DNA of 21,911 bases from JBFFMO01 sp037968515. Lineage in GTDB: Bacteria > Myxococcota_A > Bradymonadia > Bradymonadales > Bradymonadaceae. Below are positions 12,740-21,370 of this stretch, piece after piece. The stretch lies in contig JBBKVQ010000270.1 in the NCBI GenBank assembly GCA_037968515.1, positions 1-21,911 of the forward strand, written 5' to 3'. Below the pieces are notes generated by a model. That model ran no database searches, had not been told where the DNA came from, and saw only the letters and a list, made by a program, of their open reading frames with translations. The position numbers and the translations under genes are program-made. Each line of letters begins with the position of its first letter. The first letter of the stretch is position 1.

Positions 12740-15385
12740 CTACTCCAGCAAAGCGTCGAGACCGGGCGCAACGTACGCGCGATACCGAATGCACTGGTCA
12801 ATATACTCGAGGTTATTGGCCAATCGTCGGTCTAGGCCGTCAGCCTGATGAGCCGGATCTGCGAAGAACTTCGCGACCTTTTGTTTACCTTCTTCGGTGC
12901 AAAATCCACTTCCGACGCTCGGCAGATACATTCGGGCTTTATTACCCAGAATACTAACCAATTTATCATAATTGGTGGTGAACCAATTCCAGGTGACTTC
13001 GAAGGTGGCCGGGTCTCGGAATGTGGGGCCAATCAGGCTCCAGAAGTCCTGAGAATGCATGGTGCCGTCAAACATCAAGGCCAAGCTGCCCTTCAGAAGA
13101 TCCAAGTCCTTGAAGGCGCCCAGACCCGAAATTAGCGCGTTTCTGGCGGCCGGGTTCGGCGCCTGTGCCAAGGCCATTTTGTAGCTTAACCACAGTCCCG
13201 AGTCGCCCCTTTCGGCCGAGATTCGCAAAGCGATCGCCGCAATATCCGTTGAGACTCTCGACATGTCCTTCAAGAACGAATCGGTAACTTTCCTGGATTG
13301 TTTACGCGTGTTTTCGTCGTCAGCCAGTCGCACAGACTGCTTAATGATCTCGGTCCGGATCAAAGAAACCTCAGGTTTCTCGCCGTCTTTCGCCTCGAAG
13401 CCGACCTTGCGCAGCCGAGGTGTGATGATGGCGGAAGTACGTTTTGTCCAATTCGCACGTTTGTCGGCAGGGACCACTTGGTCGAGCGCATCGAGTTCGT
13501 CCAAGACACCTTCAAAGATCGTGCGATGGCTTTCTTTGCCCAACTCCTGGATGGCCGAGATGAAGACCTCTGGCGCGACATTTTCGCTCTTGAGCAACGC
13601 GCGAAGGTTGTTTAACAGCCCGACTTTTTCCTGCACCGAAAGCGCACCACGGTAGGTCGTCGTGAGCTTTTCCAAGTCTTGGCTAGGCAGGGTCCACAGA
13701 TAGTAGCCGTTCTCGTCTGCGTTTGGATAAATCCATTTCGGACAACGGTTGGTCGGCAGGACGACTTCCTTCTTCTGCGCGTCCACAAGGTCACAAAATA
13801 CCGTGGATTTCCCTTTTTCTTCGTAGCGGAAACAGGCCGGAACCTGCCATGGGCCTGCATCAGGTGCTGAGCTGCCCGCAGGCTTGAAACGAGACTGCGA
13901 GATGTTCAAGGCGACTCGGTCCTTCTCGCAAACCATCTCGATGTCGAGCATCGGCGTGCCCGGTTGGTCGAGGAACGTTGCCATGGCTTTAGAAACCGGC
14001 TTCCCTGACGATTTTTCCAACTCAGAAAGGAAATCTGCGGTGGTGGCCGTCCCATGCTCGTGGTTCTTCAAGTAGGCTTGAATGCCGGCCTGCATGGCTT
14101 CTTCGCCAAGCCATTGTTCGAACATCGCTAGGACCCGTGCGCCCTTTCCGTAGGTGATGCCGTCAAAAGCATTGTAGATGTCGCCGCTGGATTTGATCGG
14201 GTTACGAATCACGCGGGCACTGGCTAGGGCGTCGGCCTCGATGACGTAAGACTTACCGGAAATCCCATCGATCTGAGACTCAAGCTGAGGGGCCATTCGT
14301 GCCAGTTGTTTGGCAGCCATCCAGGTTGCAAACGACTCGTTCAACCATAGGTCATCCCACCAAGCCATGGTCACTAGGTTGCCAAACCACATGTGCGCGA
14401 GCTCGTGAATCATGATTGACATCGCACCTCGCCGTTGGCCGACCGAGGCGGTCTCGGGATCGACCAGAAGATAGGCTTCGCGGAAGGTCACCAGACCGAC
14501 GTTTTCCATCGCGCCAGCGCTGAAATTTGGGACGGCGACGATATCAAGTTTGTCGTAAGGAAACTCCCCACCAAAATACTCGGTCAGCGCATTAATAATG
14601 GCCGGCGTTCGGGCCAACATATATGCGCCAAGCTCGCCTTTTCCTTTGGTTGCGATCAGGCGAAGTGGGAACGGAAGGGCGTCGGCTGGAGCCTCGACCA
14701 CGTCAAAATCGCCCACAGCAAAAGCCACCACATAGGTGGCCAAAGGTTGGGTCGTATTGAACACAAAAACGTCAGCACCGCCCTCGTCGCGTTTTTCTTT
14801 GAGCGTTGAGTTTGCCGCGGCAAACAGGCCTTTTGGGACGCGCAAAGTGGTGTCGTACGTCGTTTTGAATCGTGGCTCGTCAAACGAGGGAAACGCTTGC
14901 CGTGCCTCGAGTGGCTCGAATTGTGTGAACGAGTACCAAGATTTTCCCTCGTTGACGCGGTAGAGGCCTGTTGGGGCCTCGTCCATGATGCCTTCGAATT
15001 GAATCGCTATGACCGCAGGTCCAGCTGGGACTTCTTTATCGAGCACTAATGCGATTCCGCCATTTGAGCCGACAACTACTTCACCGCCAGTTGTGCTGGT
15101 GCCGACCTCGACTGCAAACGTTTGGATCGTTTGTTTGTCGCTGTGCAGATTAATGACGCGGGTTGATGCACCCAACTGGACGTCAATGCGGACCTGTCCA
15201 GTGAACGTGTCTTTGTTGGGATCGATCGCGAGGTCGAGCGCGTAGTGTGATGGAATCACCAGATCTGAGAGCCGAAGGTTCCCGTCAACGTTGAGCTCGT
15301 CATGTTGAATGGTGCGTGTTTCGGTAGTTTGAGTGCTTCCACAACTCGTTGCAAAAATCAGCGCCACAACTAGCCACGTTCTCAT
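12740..15385 (-). CDS. M1-family zinc aminopeptidase, predicted lipoprotein
   Basis: This 881-residue enzyme removes N-terminal amino acids from peptides. The M1 domain, about 40-470, has the exopeptidase motif GAMEN at 291-295 and the zinc motif HELAH at 327-331, with the third ligand E350 eighteen residues later (WLNESFATWMAA). A downstream Tyr (ITYGKGARVL) fits the catalytic Tyr. The remainder, about 530-881, is an ERAP1-C-like helical domain. Unlike cytoplasmic PepN, it has a signal peptide and a probable lipobox (FATSC, Cys15), so it should face the periplasm or surface. The ATG at 15385 overlaps the stop of the rhomboid gene (ATGA). It is the last gene of the seven-gene minus-strand operon. 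Length and domain order are typical of PepN/ERAP enzymes. Confidence 0.95.
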   Translation of the reverse strand: MRTWLVVALIFATSCGSTQTTETRTIQHDELNVDGNLRLSDLVIPSHYALDLAIDPNKDTFTGQVRIDVQLGASTRVINLHSDKQTIQTFAVEVGTSTTGGEVVVGSNGGIALVLDKEVPAGPAVIAIQFEGIMDEAPTGLYRVNEGKSWYSFTQFEPLEARQAFPSFDEPRFKTTYDTTLRVPKGLFAAANSTLKEKRDEGGADVFVFNTTQPLATYVVAFAVGDFDVVEAPADALPFPLRLIATKGKGELGAYMLARTPAIINALTEYFGGEFPYDKLDIVAVPNFSAGAMENVGLVTFREAYLLVDPETASVGQRRGAMSIMIHELAHMWFGNLVTMAWWDDLWLNESFATWMAAKQLARMAPQLESQIDGISGKSYVIEADALASARVIRNPIKSSGDIYNAFDGITYGKGARVLAMFEQWLGEEAMQAGIQAYLKNHEHGTATTADFLSELEKSSGKPVSKAMATFLDQPGTPMLDIEMVCEKDRVALNISQSRFKPAGSSAPDAGPWQVPACFRYEEKGKSTVFCDLVDAQKKEVVLPTNRCPKWIYPNADENGYYLWTLPSQDLEKLTTTYRGALSVQEKVGLLNNLRALLKSENVAPEVFISAIQELGKESHRTIFEGVLDELDALDQVVPADKRANWTKRTSAIITPRLRKVGFEAKDGEKPEVSLIRTEIIKQSVRLADDENTRKQSRKVTDSFLKDMSRVSTDIAAIALRISAERGDSGLWLSYKMALAQAPNPAARNALISGLGAFKDLDLLKGSLALMFDGTMHSQDFWSLIGPTFRDPATFEVTWNWFTTNYDKLVSILGNKARMYLPSVGSGFCTEEGKQKVAKFFADPAHQADGLDRRLANNLEYIDQCIRYRAYVAPGLDALLE

Positions 15386-16230
15386 GGGGTCTCCAACTCT
15401 TTTCGTTCAATGGGTACGGTGCGCTCGGGATAACACGCCGCGTATTCTTGTGCACTTCCGATGCATCGGCTGATCTCGAGCGACCAGAAAAATGCCGGAA
15501 TGATCATCGCTAAGACGCCTGCCACGAATAGGGCAAACACTGCTTTCTCTTTCTTTTTTCGCTGCGTGCGATCGAGCTCGGAGCGCATCACTAACGCGAC
15601 AAGTGCACCAGAAAAAAGCCCGCCAAGGTGGGCGGCGTTATCGAAGGGGATCGCATCCAGAAATCCAATCCCGAGGCTCAACACGATCCAAGGCGCCATT
15701 CCTGTCGTAAACGATCGTGAAACCCGCGCTGGAATCTCGCCGCGAAACTTGAAGCCGAAAACGGCCAGAGCTCCAACCAAGCCGTAGATCGCGCCGGACG
15801 CGCCACCGCTGGGCACGGCAGTAAACAAGTAACTTCCAAGCGCGCCAATGATTCCGGCGACCATGTAGATGATCAAGAATCTGCGGCCTCCATAGAACTT
15901 CTCGACCAGTGGACCGAGCGTCCAAATTCCATAGGCATTGAAGCCGATATGCATGAAGTCCAAATGGACGAACATGCTCGTGACCAGCCGCCAATACTGA
16001 CCTTGGGCCACGTATTCGGTGACCTTCATACCCGTATAAAACACGTATTGGATGGGTGTGAAATCCACCGGCAAGGTTTCGAATCGGTCGAGGCCCACGA
16101 CAAACGCAATCGCAAAAAATGCGACGTTGATCGCGACCAACCAAACCGACCAGAACACCGGGGTCCCAAGCACGCGTGCGAACGAGGTTTCGCGTTCGAT
16201 CACGTCCATCATTTTGTTTGGTTCTTGCAT
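15382..16230 (-). CDS. Rhomboid family intramembrane serine protease
   Basis: This polytopic inner-membrane protein has about 282 residues from the ATG at 16230 and six to seven hydrophobic segments. Rhomboid hallmarks are present: YWRLVTSMFVHLDFMHIGFN with the HxxxN pair (H94, N98), the nucleophile motif GASGAIYGL (S145), and the His in NAAHLGGL (H201). The catalytic Ser-His dyad is therefore intact. The C-terminus adds a basic loop (RTQRKKKEK), one more helix and a short Cys-containing tail. I choose 16230 because its ATG shares a base with the thiD stop (TAATG), implying coupling; an in-frame start at 16311 would overlap thiD by 82 bases. The substrate is unknown; neighbouring envelope lipoproteins are not obvious candidates. 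Confidence 0.92.
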   Translation of the reverse strand: MQEPNKMMDVIERETSFARVLGTPVFWSVWLVAINVAFFAIAFVVGLDRFETLPVDFTPIQYVFYTGMKVTEYVAQGQYWRLVTSMFVHLDFMHIGFNAYGIWTLGPLVEKFYGGRRFLIIYMVAGIIGALGSYLFTAVPSGGASGAIYGLVGALAVFGFKFRGEIPARVSRSFTTGMAPWIVLSLGIGFLDAIPFDNAAHLGGLFSGALVALVMRSELDRTQRKKKEKAVFALFVAGVLAMIIPAFFWSLEISRCIGSAQEYAACYPERTVPIERKELETP

Positions 16231-16985
16231 TAGGTCCGCATAATCACTGGTCTGCCCTTGCCGATAGTCTGACGCCTTTGCAGCATATGGGAGAGGTAGG
16301 AACGACTCCACTCGACTGCCGTGACGAGGTCATCCCCCAAAGCGAGTCGACAAGCAATAGCGGCCGACAGCTGGCAGCCGGTTCCGCGGACGTCATCAGA
16401 TATGCGGCCAAGCGGCGCGAGTGTGTGAACGATGTTTTGATTCACCAGAATATCCACAAGATCGCCCGTGCCCTCTGCGTGACCGACCTTCAACAAAACC
16501 GAGGAATTAAGCCGGTTTGCAAGCGCGGTCGCGAGGTCGCTTGCCGGAAGGTGCGCTTCTAGCAGCAGCTCAGCTTCCGGCAGATTAGGAGTCGTGAGCG
16601 TACAGATCGCGGCGAGTGACCTAAGTTCTAAGAGCAGGTTGGCCGCGAGAGGAACCGAGCCGTCGCCCGAAGCCAAAACAGGGTCGAGCACGATTGGAAT
16701 CGACCTTCCAGCCAAAAAACGGTGCACGACCTCGACGTTTCCTGCAGATCCCAGCATGCCGATCTTGACCCCATGCACTTCGATATCGTCAAAAACCGCG
16801 CAAAGTTGGGCTTCTAGGATTTCCGAGGACGTGGCCTGCCAGCCGATCACACCCGATGTATTTTGCCAAACCAACGCCGCGACGACCGACAGCCCATGGC
16901 AGCCACAATCACGCATCACTTGTAAATCGGCCTGAATTCCTGCTCCGCCGCTTGGGTCGGTACCCGCGATGGTCAGGATATTCAT
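16230..16985 (-). CDS. thiD: Hydroxymethylpyrimidine/phosphomethylpyrimidine kinase
   Basis: This 251-residue ribokinase-family enzyme phosphorylates HMP and HMP-P in thiamine biosynthesis. Residues 4-18, LTIAGTDPSGGAGIQ, are the ThiD N-terminal signature. VKIGMLGS is at 73-80, the substrate/Mg region IVLDPVLASGDG at 98-109, the NLPEAELLL segment at 134-142, and the anion-hole motif GTGCQLSAAIA at 201-211. The start at 16985 overlaps the lipase stop (ATGA); a longer reading to 17030 is not needed. No TPP riboswitch was seen and no other thi gene is present, so thiamine control of this operon is not evident. Its place in an operon of envelope and signalling genes is odd. Confidence 0.94.
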   Translation of the reverse strand: MNILTIAGTDPSGGAGIQADLQVMRDCGCHGLSVVAALVWQNTSGVIGWQATSSEILEAQLCAVFDDIEVHGVKIGMLGSAGNVEVVHRFLAGRSIPIVLDPVLASGDGSVPLAANLLLELRSLAAICTLTTPNLPEAELLLEAHLPASDLATALANRLNSSVLLKVGHAEGTGDLVDILVNQNIVHTLAPLGRISDDVRGTGCQLSAAIACRLALGDDLVTAVEWSRSYLSHMLQRRQTIGKGRPVIMRT

Positions 16986-18115
16986 CGATCGTCTCTCATC
17001 AGCACATGGGCCACGTCTTCCCAAAGCCACTGAAAAGAATCTCGGTCAAATTTGGCGCCCGATCCAAACCAGTCGGCACCGTCTTTGGAATCGAACGGCC
17101 CACGTAAATAATGCCCAATCACGTCCAGATGGTCCGCGCGAATCACGCCTCGAAACTCACCCCAAATCTGGCTGAGGGTCGGCACGACGCCGTCACTGGT
17201 ACTCGGTGTGATAGCGAAGGGCAGTGGACGTTTGGTGATGGCGTCTTCGGATTGAATCGGTGGGTGATAGCCGTAATGTGCGTGCGAGCGCGACGTGAGC
17301 GTCCACAGGATGCTGTAGAGCACCTTGTTGAAGGGCGTCAGCGCGTTTCGAAGGCGGATGCGTCTGATGACCTCTGTGGGCGGCGGTGCGGCGGTCGCAT
17401 ACGAGACATATCGCACGTCTGGGTGGTCATGCACCGAGGAGTTGAAAAGGTCCATGCCTTCGGGAGTCGCCTGCACCATGCAGCCCTGGTCGTCCAAAAT
17501 TGAGCGCAAGAACTGGCGGACCTCGGCCTCGGCCGTAGGGCTGAAATCCTTGAGCAATTCGTTGGTGACCTGGTTCAGCAAAGTCTCGTCAAGGCCCAGC
17601 AAATCGTTGATTTTCCCCATCACGCCAAATAAGCCGCCCAGCAGAGTGATGGGGCGGCGACGCAGTCCAGAAACAACAATCAGTGTAACCATATAAAGCA
17701 GGTTTTTGCCGTAAAGCGTGGTCAGGAAATTTGCCAGCGGCGTTCCGTAATGGGGCCCCGAGACCGACACAACGGTGCGCAGGTTTTTGCGGATAAGTTC
17801 TGCAGCCTCGCCCATCTCGAGTTCAGTGTTTGGGCTGGCGGCCAGCCGAGCATCGATGGCGCCGAGGGAATGTCCCACCCAATGCACCTGAACGCCGGGT
17901 TCCATTCCGCCAGTGTCGCGCACCGTCATCATGAGTCGTCGCGCACGATGACGCAGCGAGGCCGTGGGTAGAGTCTTCACGCCGATGATTTCGACCTCAA
18001 TGCCACTTCGTTCAAAGACATCGGTCAACGATTCGTTGACCTGTCGAAAATACGAAATGCCCCCGAGGCTCGCAAAACCGAAGATACCTGGAATCAGGTA
18101 AACCTTGTGCTTCAT
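16982..18115 (-). CDS. Lipase-like alpha/beta-hydrolase
   Basis: This 377-residue hydrolase has the nucleophile elbow GHSLG at 81-85 (S83), preceded by VQVHWV. The likely acid is D308 (TSDGVVPTLSQ) and the His is H329 or H335 (ADHLDVIGHY). This triad layout and the opening VYLIPGIFGF fit triacylglycerol-lipase/PGAP1-like esterases. No signal peptide is evident, though helical segments at about 137-175 (LLYMVTLIVVSG) could touch membrane. The substrate is unknown; lipid esters are likely. The ATG at 18115 directly follows the PP2C-CNB stop with no gap, and its own stop overlaps the thiD start, so it is tightly coupled in the operon. Confidence 0.85.
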   Translation of the reverse strand: MKHKVYLIPGIFGFASLGGISYFRQVNESLTDVFERSGIEVEIIGVKTLPTASLRHRARRLMMTVRDTGGMEPGVQVHWVGHSLGAIDARLAASPNTELEMGEAAELIRKNLRTVVSVSGPHYGTPLANFLTTLYGKNLLYMVTLIVVSGLRRRPITLLGGLFGVMGKINDLLGLDETLLNQVTNELLKDFSPTAEAEVRQFLRSILDDQGCMVQATPEGMDLFNSSVHDHPDVRYVSYATAAPPPTEVIRRIRLRNALTPFNKVLYSILWTLTSRSHAHYGYHPPIQSEDAITKRPLPFAITPSTSDGVVPTLSQIWGEFRGVIRADHLDVIGHYLRGPFDSKDGADWFGSGAKFDRDSFQWLWEDVAHVLMRDDR

Positions 18116-19333
18116 TTAAATATCGCGTCCGCGGATGGCATGGAGTTCGTCAGCTAGGCTGGCTAATAAGTTCCAGAGCAGGATATTTCCTACAGCTGGA
18201 TCCGAGGCGACTATATCGCGGAATTTTTCGGCGGGTACGACCAGCATCAGGGCCTCTCCGTTTGCGACCGCCTTGGCCTGACGGTCACCACTTCGAATCA
18301 ATGCCAATTCACCGAAATGACGTCCCATCTCGAGCGTGCGAGTGGTTTCGCCGATCGTTAAATCGACCTGTCCATCTCCAACAACGTAGAGGCAATCGCC
18401 GCTTTGACCGGGTTCCATGATGACTTCGCCATCGGCGTACGTCTTTTCGTAGACGATTCGCAGGACCTTGATTAGCTCTCGCAGGCTCAGCCCTTTGAAC
18501 AGTGAGATCTGGCCCAGAATATCGGCCTGCCGCAGGGTGTCGAGGCTCTGGTCGCGAGTCGGCACTTGTGTTTCGATCCGTGAACCCACCGCGATCAACA
18601 CCGCAGTAATATTATCATGTCCGCCGCGGTCTTTGGCTTCCTGTGTCAAAGCGTCGAGCATCTGTTGCCCGGTCAATCGGGTGGCGTATTCGAGGAGTTC
18701 CGGTCCCGACAAATAATCGGTGAGTCCGTCGGAACACATCATGATTCGGTCACCGACCTGCAGATCGATAAATAGCGCGTCGATGTCGACCTGAGGGCGC
18801 CCACCAATACTGCGTGTCAACACGTTGCGGAACTTCTCGATCACACGTTCGTCGGTGACGTTTTCGCGTTTGAGTTGTTCAGCGAAGGTATGGTCTTCGG
18901 TGATCCGGAAGATTTCTTCGCCGCGGAACAGGTAGACACGGCTGTCGCCGACATGGGCGATAAACGCTGCATTATCGCCCAAAATTAGGCAGTCACACGT
19001 GGTCGCAGAGGGGTTGGTAGCGTTGATTTCCTTACCGATTTCAAAAACTTCGCCATTGATGTCTTGGATCAGCGTCAGAAGCTTTTCGAATACACGCTCA
19101 CGATCAACTCGGTTTCCCACAGGGTCGCATTTCTGGACCATTTGATTGAGTTCGGCGCTGCTTCCGCGCACGCGGTCGACCAAATGCCCACTGGCAACCT
19201 CTCCGGCTTCGCTGCCTCCGACTCCGTCAGCGACCACAAACACGCCGTGTTCGGTGTCGACCAAAAAGCTGTCTTCGTTGTTTTCCCGGACATTTCCAAG
19301 GTCAGTCACGGACCAAGCGGTTACTCGCATCAT
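18116..19333 (-). CDS. PP2C-type protein phosphatase fused to a cyclic nucleotide-binding domain
   Basis: This 405-residue soluble protein has a PP2C/SpoIIE-like Ser/Thr phosphatase at 1-250. Metal-site motifs are NNEDSFLV (D21), VVADGVGG (D36), MMCSDGLTDYL (D202) and GGHDNITAVL (D240). A linker (251-272) leads to a CNB domain at about 275-395, with a cassette GELALIRSGDRQAKAV (E342, R351) close to canonical. It probably dephosphorylates Ser/Thr kinase substrates under control of cAMP/cGMP, and should reverse Hanks-type kinase signalling, although no kinase gene is in the window. The ATG at 19333 overlaps the preceding stop (ATGA); a second ATG follows immediately. PP2C-CNB fusions are uncommon, so regulation by the nucleotide is inference from domain joining. 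Confidence 0.92.
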   Translation of the reverse strand: MMRVTAWSVTDLGNVRENNEDSFLVDTEHGVFVVADGVGGSEAGEVASGHLVDRVRGSSAELNQMVQKCDPVGNRVDRERVFEKLLTLIQDINGEVFEIGKEINATNPSATTCDCLILGDNAAFIAHVGDSRVYLFRGEEIFRITEDHTFAEQLKRENVTDERVIEKFRNVLTRSIGGRPQVDIDALFIDLQVGDRIMMCSDGLTDYLSGPELLEYATRLTGQQMLDALTQEAKDRGGHDNITAVLIAVGSRIETQVPTRDQSLDTLRQADILGQISLFKGLSLRELIKVLRIVYEKTYADGEVIMEPGQSGDCLYVVGDGQVDLTIGETTRTLEMGRHFGELALIRSGDRQAKAVANGEALMLVVPAEKFRDIVASDPAVGNILLWNLLASLADELHAIRGRDI

Positions 19334-19800
19334 ATGGCTTCACTCAGTTCGTCCACGAGGGCATGAGTTTTTGGGTCTTCACACGCCATTCGGATCGTTT
19401 TTAGCCGGCTCTTGATCGGAGCGGTTCGTTTAAGGCTTCGCCGGGCATTCAACGCAATGAGGTGCGCGAGCAAGGCAGCGAGGACGCCTTCATTGGGATG
19501 ATCTAGGACCCGAATCAAGAGCTCCTCGTCGTCTGGGAACTTGTGTCCAGCCTTACGAAACTCGGTCACGGCTTTTACAAACTCACGAAAACCCTCGGTG
19601 GCGCGCAAGGCGTCGACGGCGAGATTCCATTCATGTTCCGGGGTGCCTTCTTTGGCTTTGAGCTGATCCGCGACGTCTTTGAATCGGTCTGGAATATTGG
19701 TCCCGCCACTGAACAGCCGCTCGAGGTCGCGCTTGTAGTCGACGCTCGCGCCGCGCTCCTCGGCCTTTTTTCTGCGCTTCTTGTTGGAGTCTTCACTCAT
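19330..19800 (-). CDS. Unknown charged helical protein co-translated with PP2C-CNB
   Basis: I do not recognise this 156-residue protein. The start is very basic (SNKKRRKKAEERGA), without a signal peptide or membrane segment. The middle has 'VDALRATEGFREFVKAVTEF' and the later part DEELLIRVLDHPNEGVLAALLAHL, which looks like one or two HEAT-type helical pairs; that is inference from pattern only. There is no Cys pair or catalytic motif except a single Cys at about 139. Its stop overlaps the PP2C-CNB start (ATGA), so stoichiometric production with the phosphatase is likely. A partner or substrate role is plausible but unproven. It follows dacB by 34 bp, with no strong Shine-Dalgarno. Confidence 0.7.
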   Translation of the reverse strand: MSEDSNKKRRKKAEERGASVDYKRDLERLFSGGTNIPDRFKDVADQLKAKEGTPEHEWNLAVDALRATEGFREFVKAVTEFRKAGHKFPDDEELLIRVLDHPNEGVLAALLAHLIALNARRSLKRTAPIKSRLKTIRMACEDPKTHALVDELSEAI

Positions 19801-19834
19801 TTGTGGCTCTCAAAACCGGACATCGACATCAAAA

Positions 19835-21232
19835 CTATTCAGACCAATCAGTGATCGCAGTGGCTATTTTGTCTTGCTCATCACGAAGTGTCCACGCTCG
19901 GACGGGAGTGTCATTAAAAAGAATCACATATGCCACGTGTCGGCCCGAAACTGTGGTGGTGTATCCACTCAAGGCAGACACGGAATTGAGCGTGCCCGTT
20001 TTACCACGTAAGTCTTTGGATTTCAGTCGAGCGGCCAAGGTGCCATCCGACCCTGCAATCGACAGGCTTGCCTCGAATTCAGGGGCAAAACGATGGCCGG
20101 CCATGGCGACAAGTAAGGCGCCAAGTTGTCTGGGACTAAAAAGGTTTCCGTCGTAGAGGCCGCTGCCATTCATGATTTTCCAGCCATCGGGCACCCCAAG
20201 TTTTTTTAGGGTGGTTTTGATGACTTCGTGCGCCTTTTCGTTGCTCGCCGGCGCATCATCAGTGCTGCCCAAGAGCCGGAACAGCTGTTCGCCGATGAAG
20301 TTATTGCTCCATTTGTTCATGCCTGAAATCGACCAAGTAAGCGGTTCTGAAGATTCAAGCATGATGGTCGTGGTCTTGTCGGGGCGCTGCCCGACTTTGT
20401 AAGAACCACTAACCTTGATTCCAACGTCCACCAGCGCCTGCCGCATAATGCTTGCCGCATAGAGGCCGGGGTGGTCAATTCGTTTTCGGACCTCAAGTGA
20501 CGAAGCGTTTTGCCCCAATGTGCCGGTGACCTCGATGCGAGTGCGGTCACCGTCGGTGACCGAGCGGACGTTGATCCGCTGGCTTTTACCTTTGGTGAGC
20601 TTCGCGCTGTTTTTGACGATCACGTAGTCGTTGGGCGGATAGAGTTCGACTTCGACTTCCCCGTTGCCGGCTTTGACTGTCACCGCGATGGCGTTGAAGT
20701 TGACCGAAACCGCTCCGATGGGAGCTCGGTACGAGGCGTCTTCGTCTTTTTGGTCAAACCCCGGGGGCATGTACCCGGGCGCAAAGGACGTGTCGTCGAC
20801 CGCGACATCTCCTTTGATTTCGGTCACGCCGAATCGTTTGGCTGCGAGGGCAAAACGGACGACGTCTTCGTAGACCAGGAATGGGTCTCCGTCGGACTTG
20901 AGCCATACGGTGTCGACCGCGCCTTTGGCCAGAGTGCCTTCATGGCTAAGGCGTGTAGCCCAAGTGTAGGCGGGGCCAAAATGGACGAGCGCGGTCGCAG
21001 CGGTCACCAGTTTGGTATTGCTGGCCGGGTTAAAAAGTTCATCGGCCTTCAGGCTGTAGAGTTCTTCCCCGGTGCGAACATCAGCGATGTAGATGCCGAC
21101 TTTAGAGCGGGCAACATCGTCCAGCGCCAGAACAGTTTCGATGCTGTTCCGCAGCTTCTGAGTGTTTGGCGGCGCCGCGACAGCCGGAGCGGTGAGCGCA
21201 AGGATGAGGAAAATCGTAATCAGCTTTCGCAT
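19835..21232 (-). CDS. dacB: D-alanyl-D-alanine carboxypeptidase/endopeptidase PBP4 (S13)
   Basis: This 465-residue class C penicillin-binding protein is exported by a signal peptide ending near TAPAVAA (residue 20). It trims D-Ala from stem peptides and cuts D-Ala-meso-DAP crosslinks in peptidoglycan. Its catalytic boxes are in order: S71-NTK74 (SxxK), S309-N-N311 (SxN) in MNKWSNNFIGEQ, and K411-TG in LRGKTGTLNS. A long insert between SxxK and SxN is typical of S13 enzymes; it holds 'DGDPFLVYEDV' and later FAPGYMPPGFDQ. It is the first gene of the minus-strand operon. Upstream is a 138-bp divergent region. No strong Shine-Dalgarno was found; ACGGA lies near. Confidence 0.95.
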   Translation of the reverse strand: MRKLITIFLILALTAPAVAAPPNTQKLRNSIETVLALDDVARSKVGIYIADVRTGEELYSLKADELFNPASNTKLVTAATALVHFGPAYTWATRLSHEGTLAKGAVDTVWLKSDGDPFLVYEDVVRFALAAKRFGVTEIKGDVAVDDTSFAPGYMPPGFDQKDEDASYRAPIGAVSVNFNAIAVTVKAGNGEVEVELYPPNDYVIVKNSAKLTKGKSQRINVRSVTDGDRTRIEVTGTLGQNASSLEVRKRIDHPGLYAASIMRQALVDVGIKVSGSYKVGQRPDKTTTIMLESSEPLTWSISGMNKWSNNFIGEQLFRLLGSTDDAPASNEKAHEVIKTTLKKLGVPDGWKIMNGSGLYDGNLFSPRQLGALLVAMAGHRFAPEFEASLSIAGSDGTLAARLKSKDLRGKTGTLNSVSALSGYTTTVSGRHVAYVILFNDTPVRAWTLRDEQDKIATAITDWSE

Positions 21233-21314
21233 CGGTGGTCCGTCTCGAGGAGCGCTCTTGATATCACGACGTCTAAGGCTGCGTCACTTCCCTAGGAAAT
21301 CGACCAAGGGCCCC

Positions 21315-21342
21315 GTGACTTTGTTTTAGGCGGTGCTATTAT
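21315..21342 (+). promoter_or_regulatory. Possible promoter for small exported protein / tatA
   Basis: GTGACT (21315-21320) and TATTAT (21337-21342) are 16 bp apart, 28 bp before the ATG at 21371. The -10 matches 5 of 6 and the -35 4 of 6 consensus bases. It lies in the divergent region 21233-21370, in which no convincing dacB promoter was seen. Confidence 0.38.
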
Positions 21343-21370
21343 CCAGCTACCACGCATGGGTTAGGTCGCC

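Noticed and set aside
16230..16985. Thiamine riboswitch for the thiD operon
   Set aside because: thiD starts inside the preceding gene, and no TPP aptamer-like conserved blocks were seen upstream of dacB.
20510..21295. Plus-strand open frame of about 261 codons opposite dacB
   Set aside because: It is antisense to dacB, which has all three catalytic motifs; no recognised domain and no start signal.
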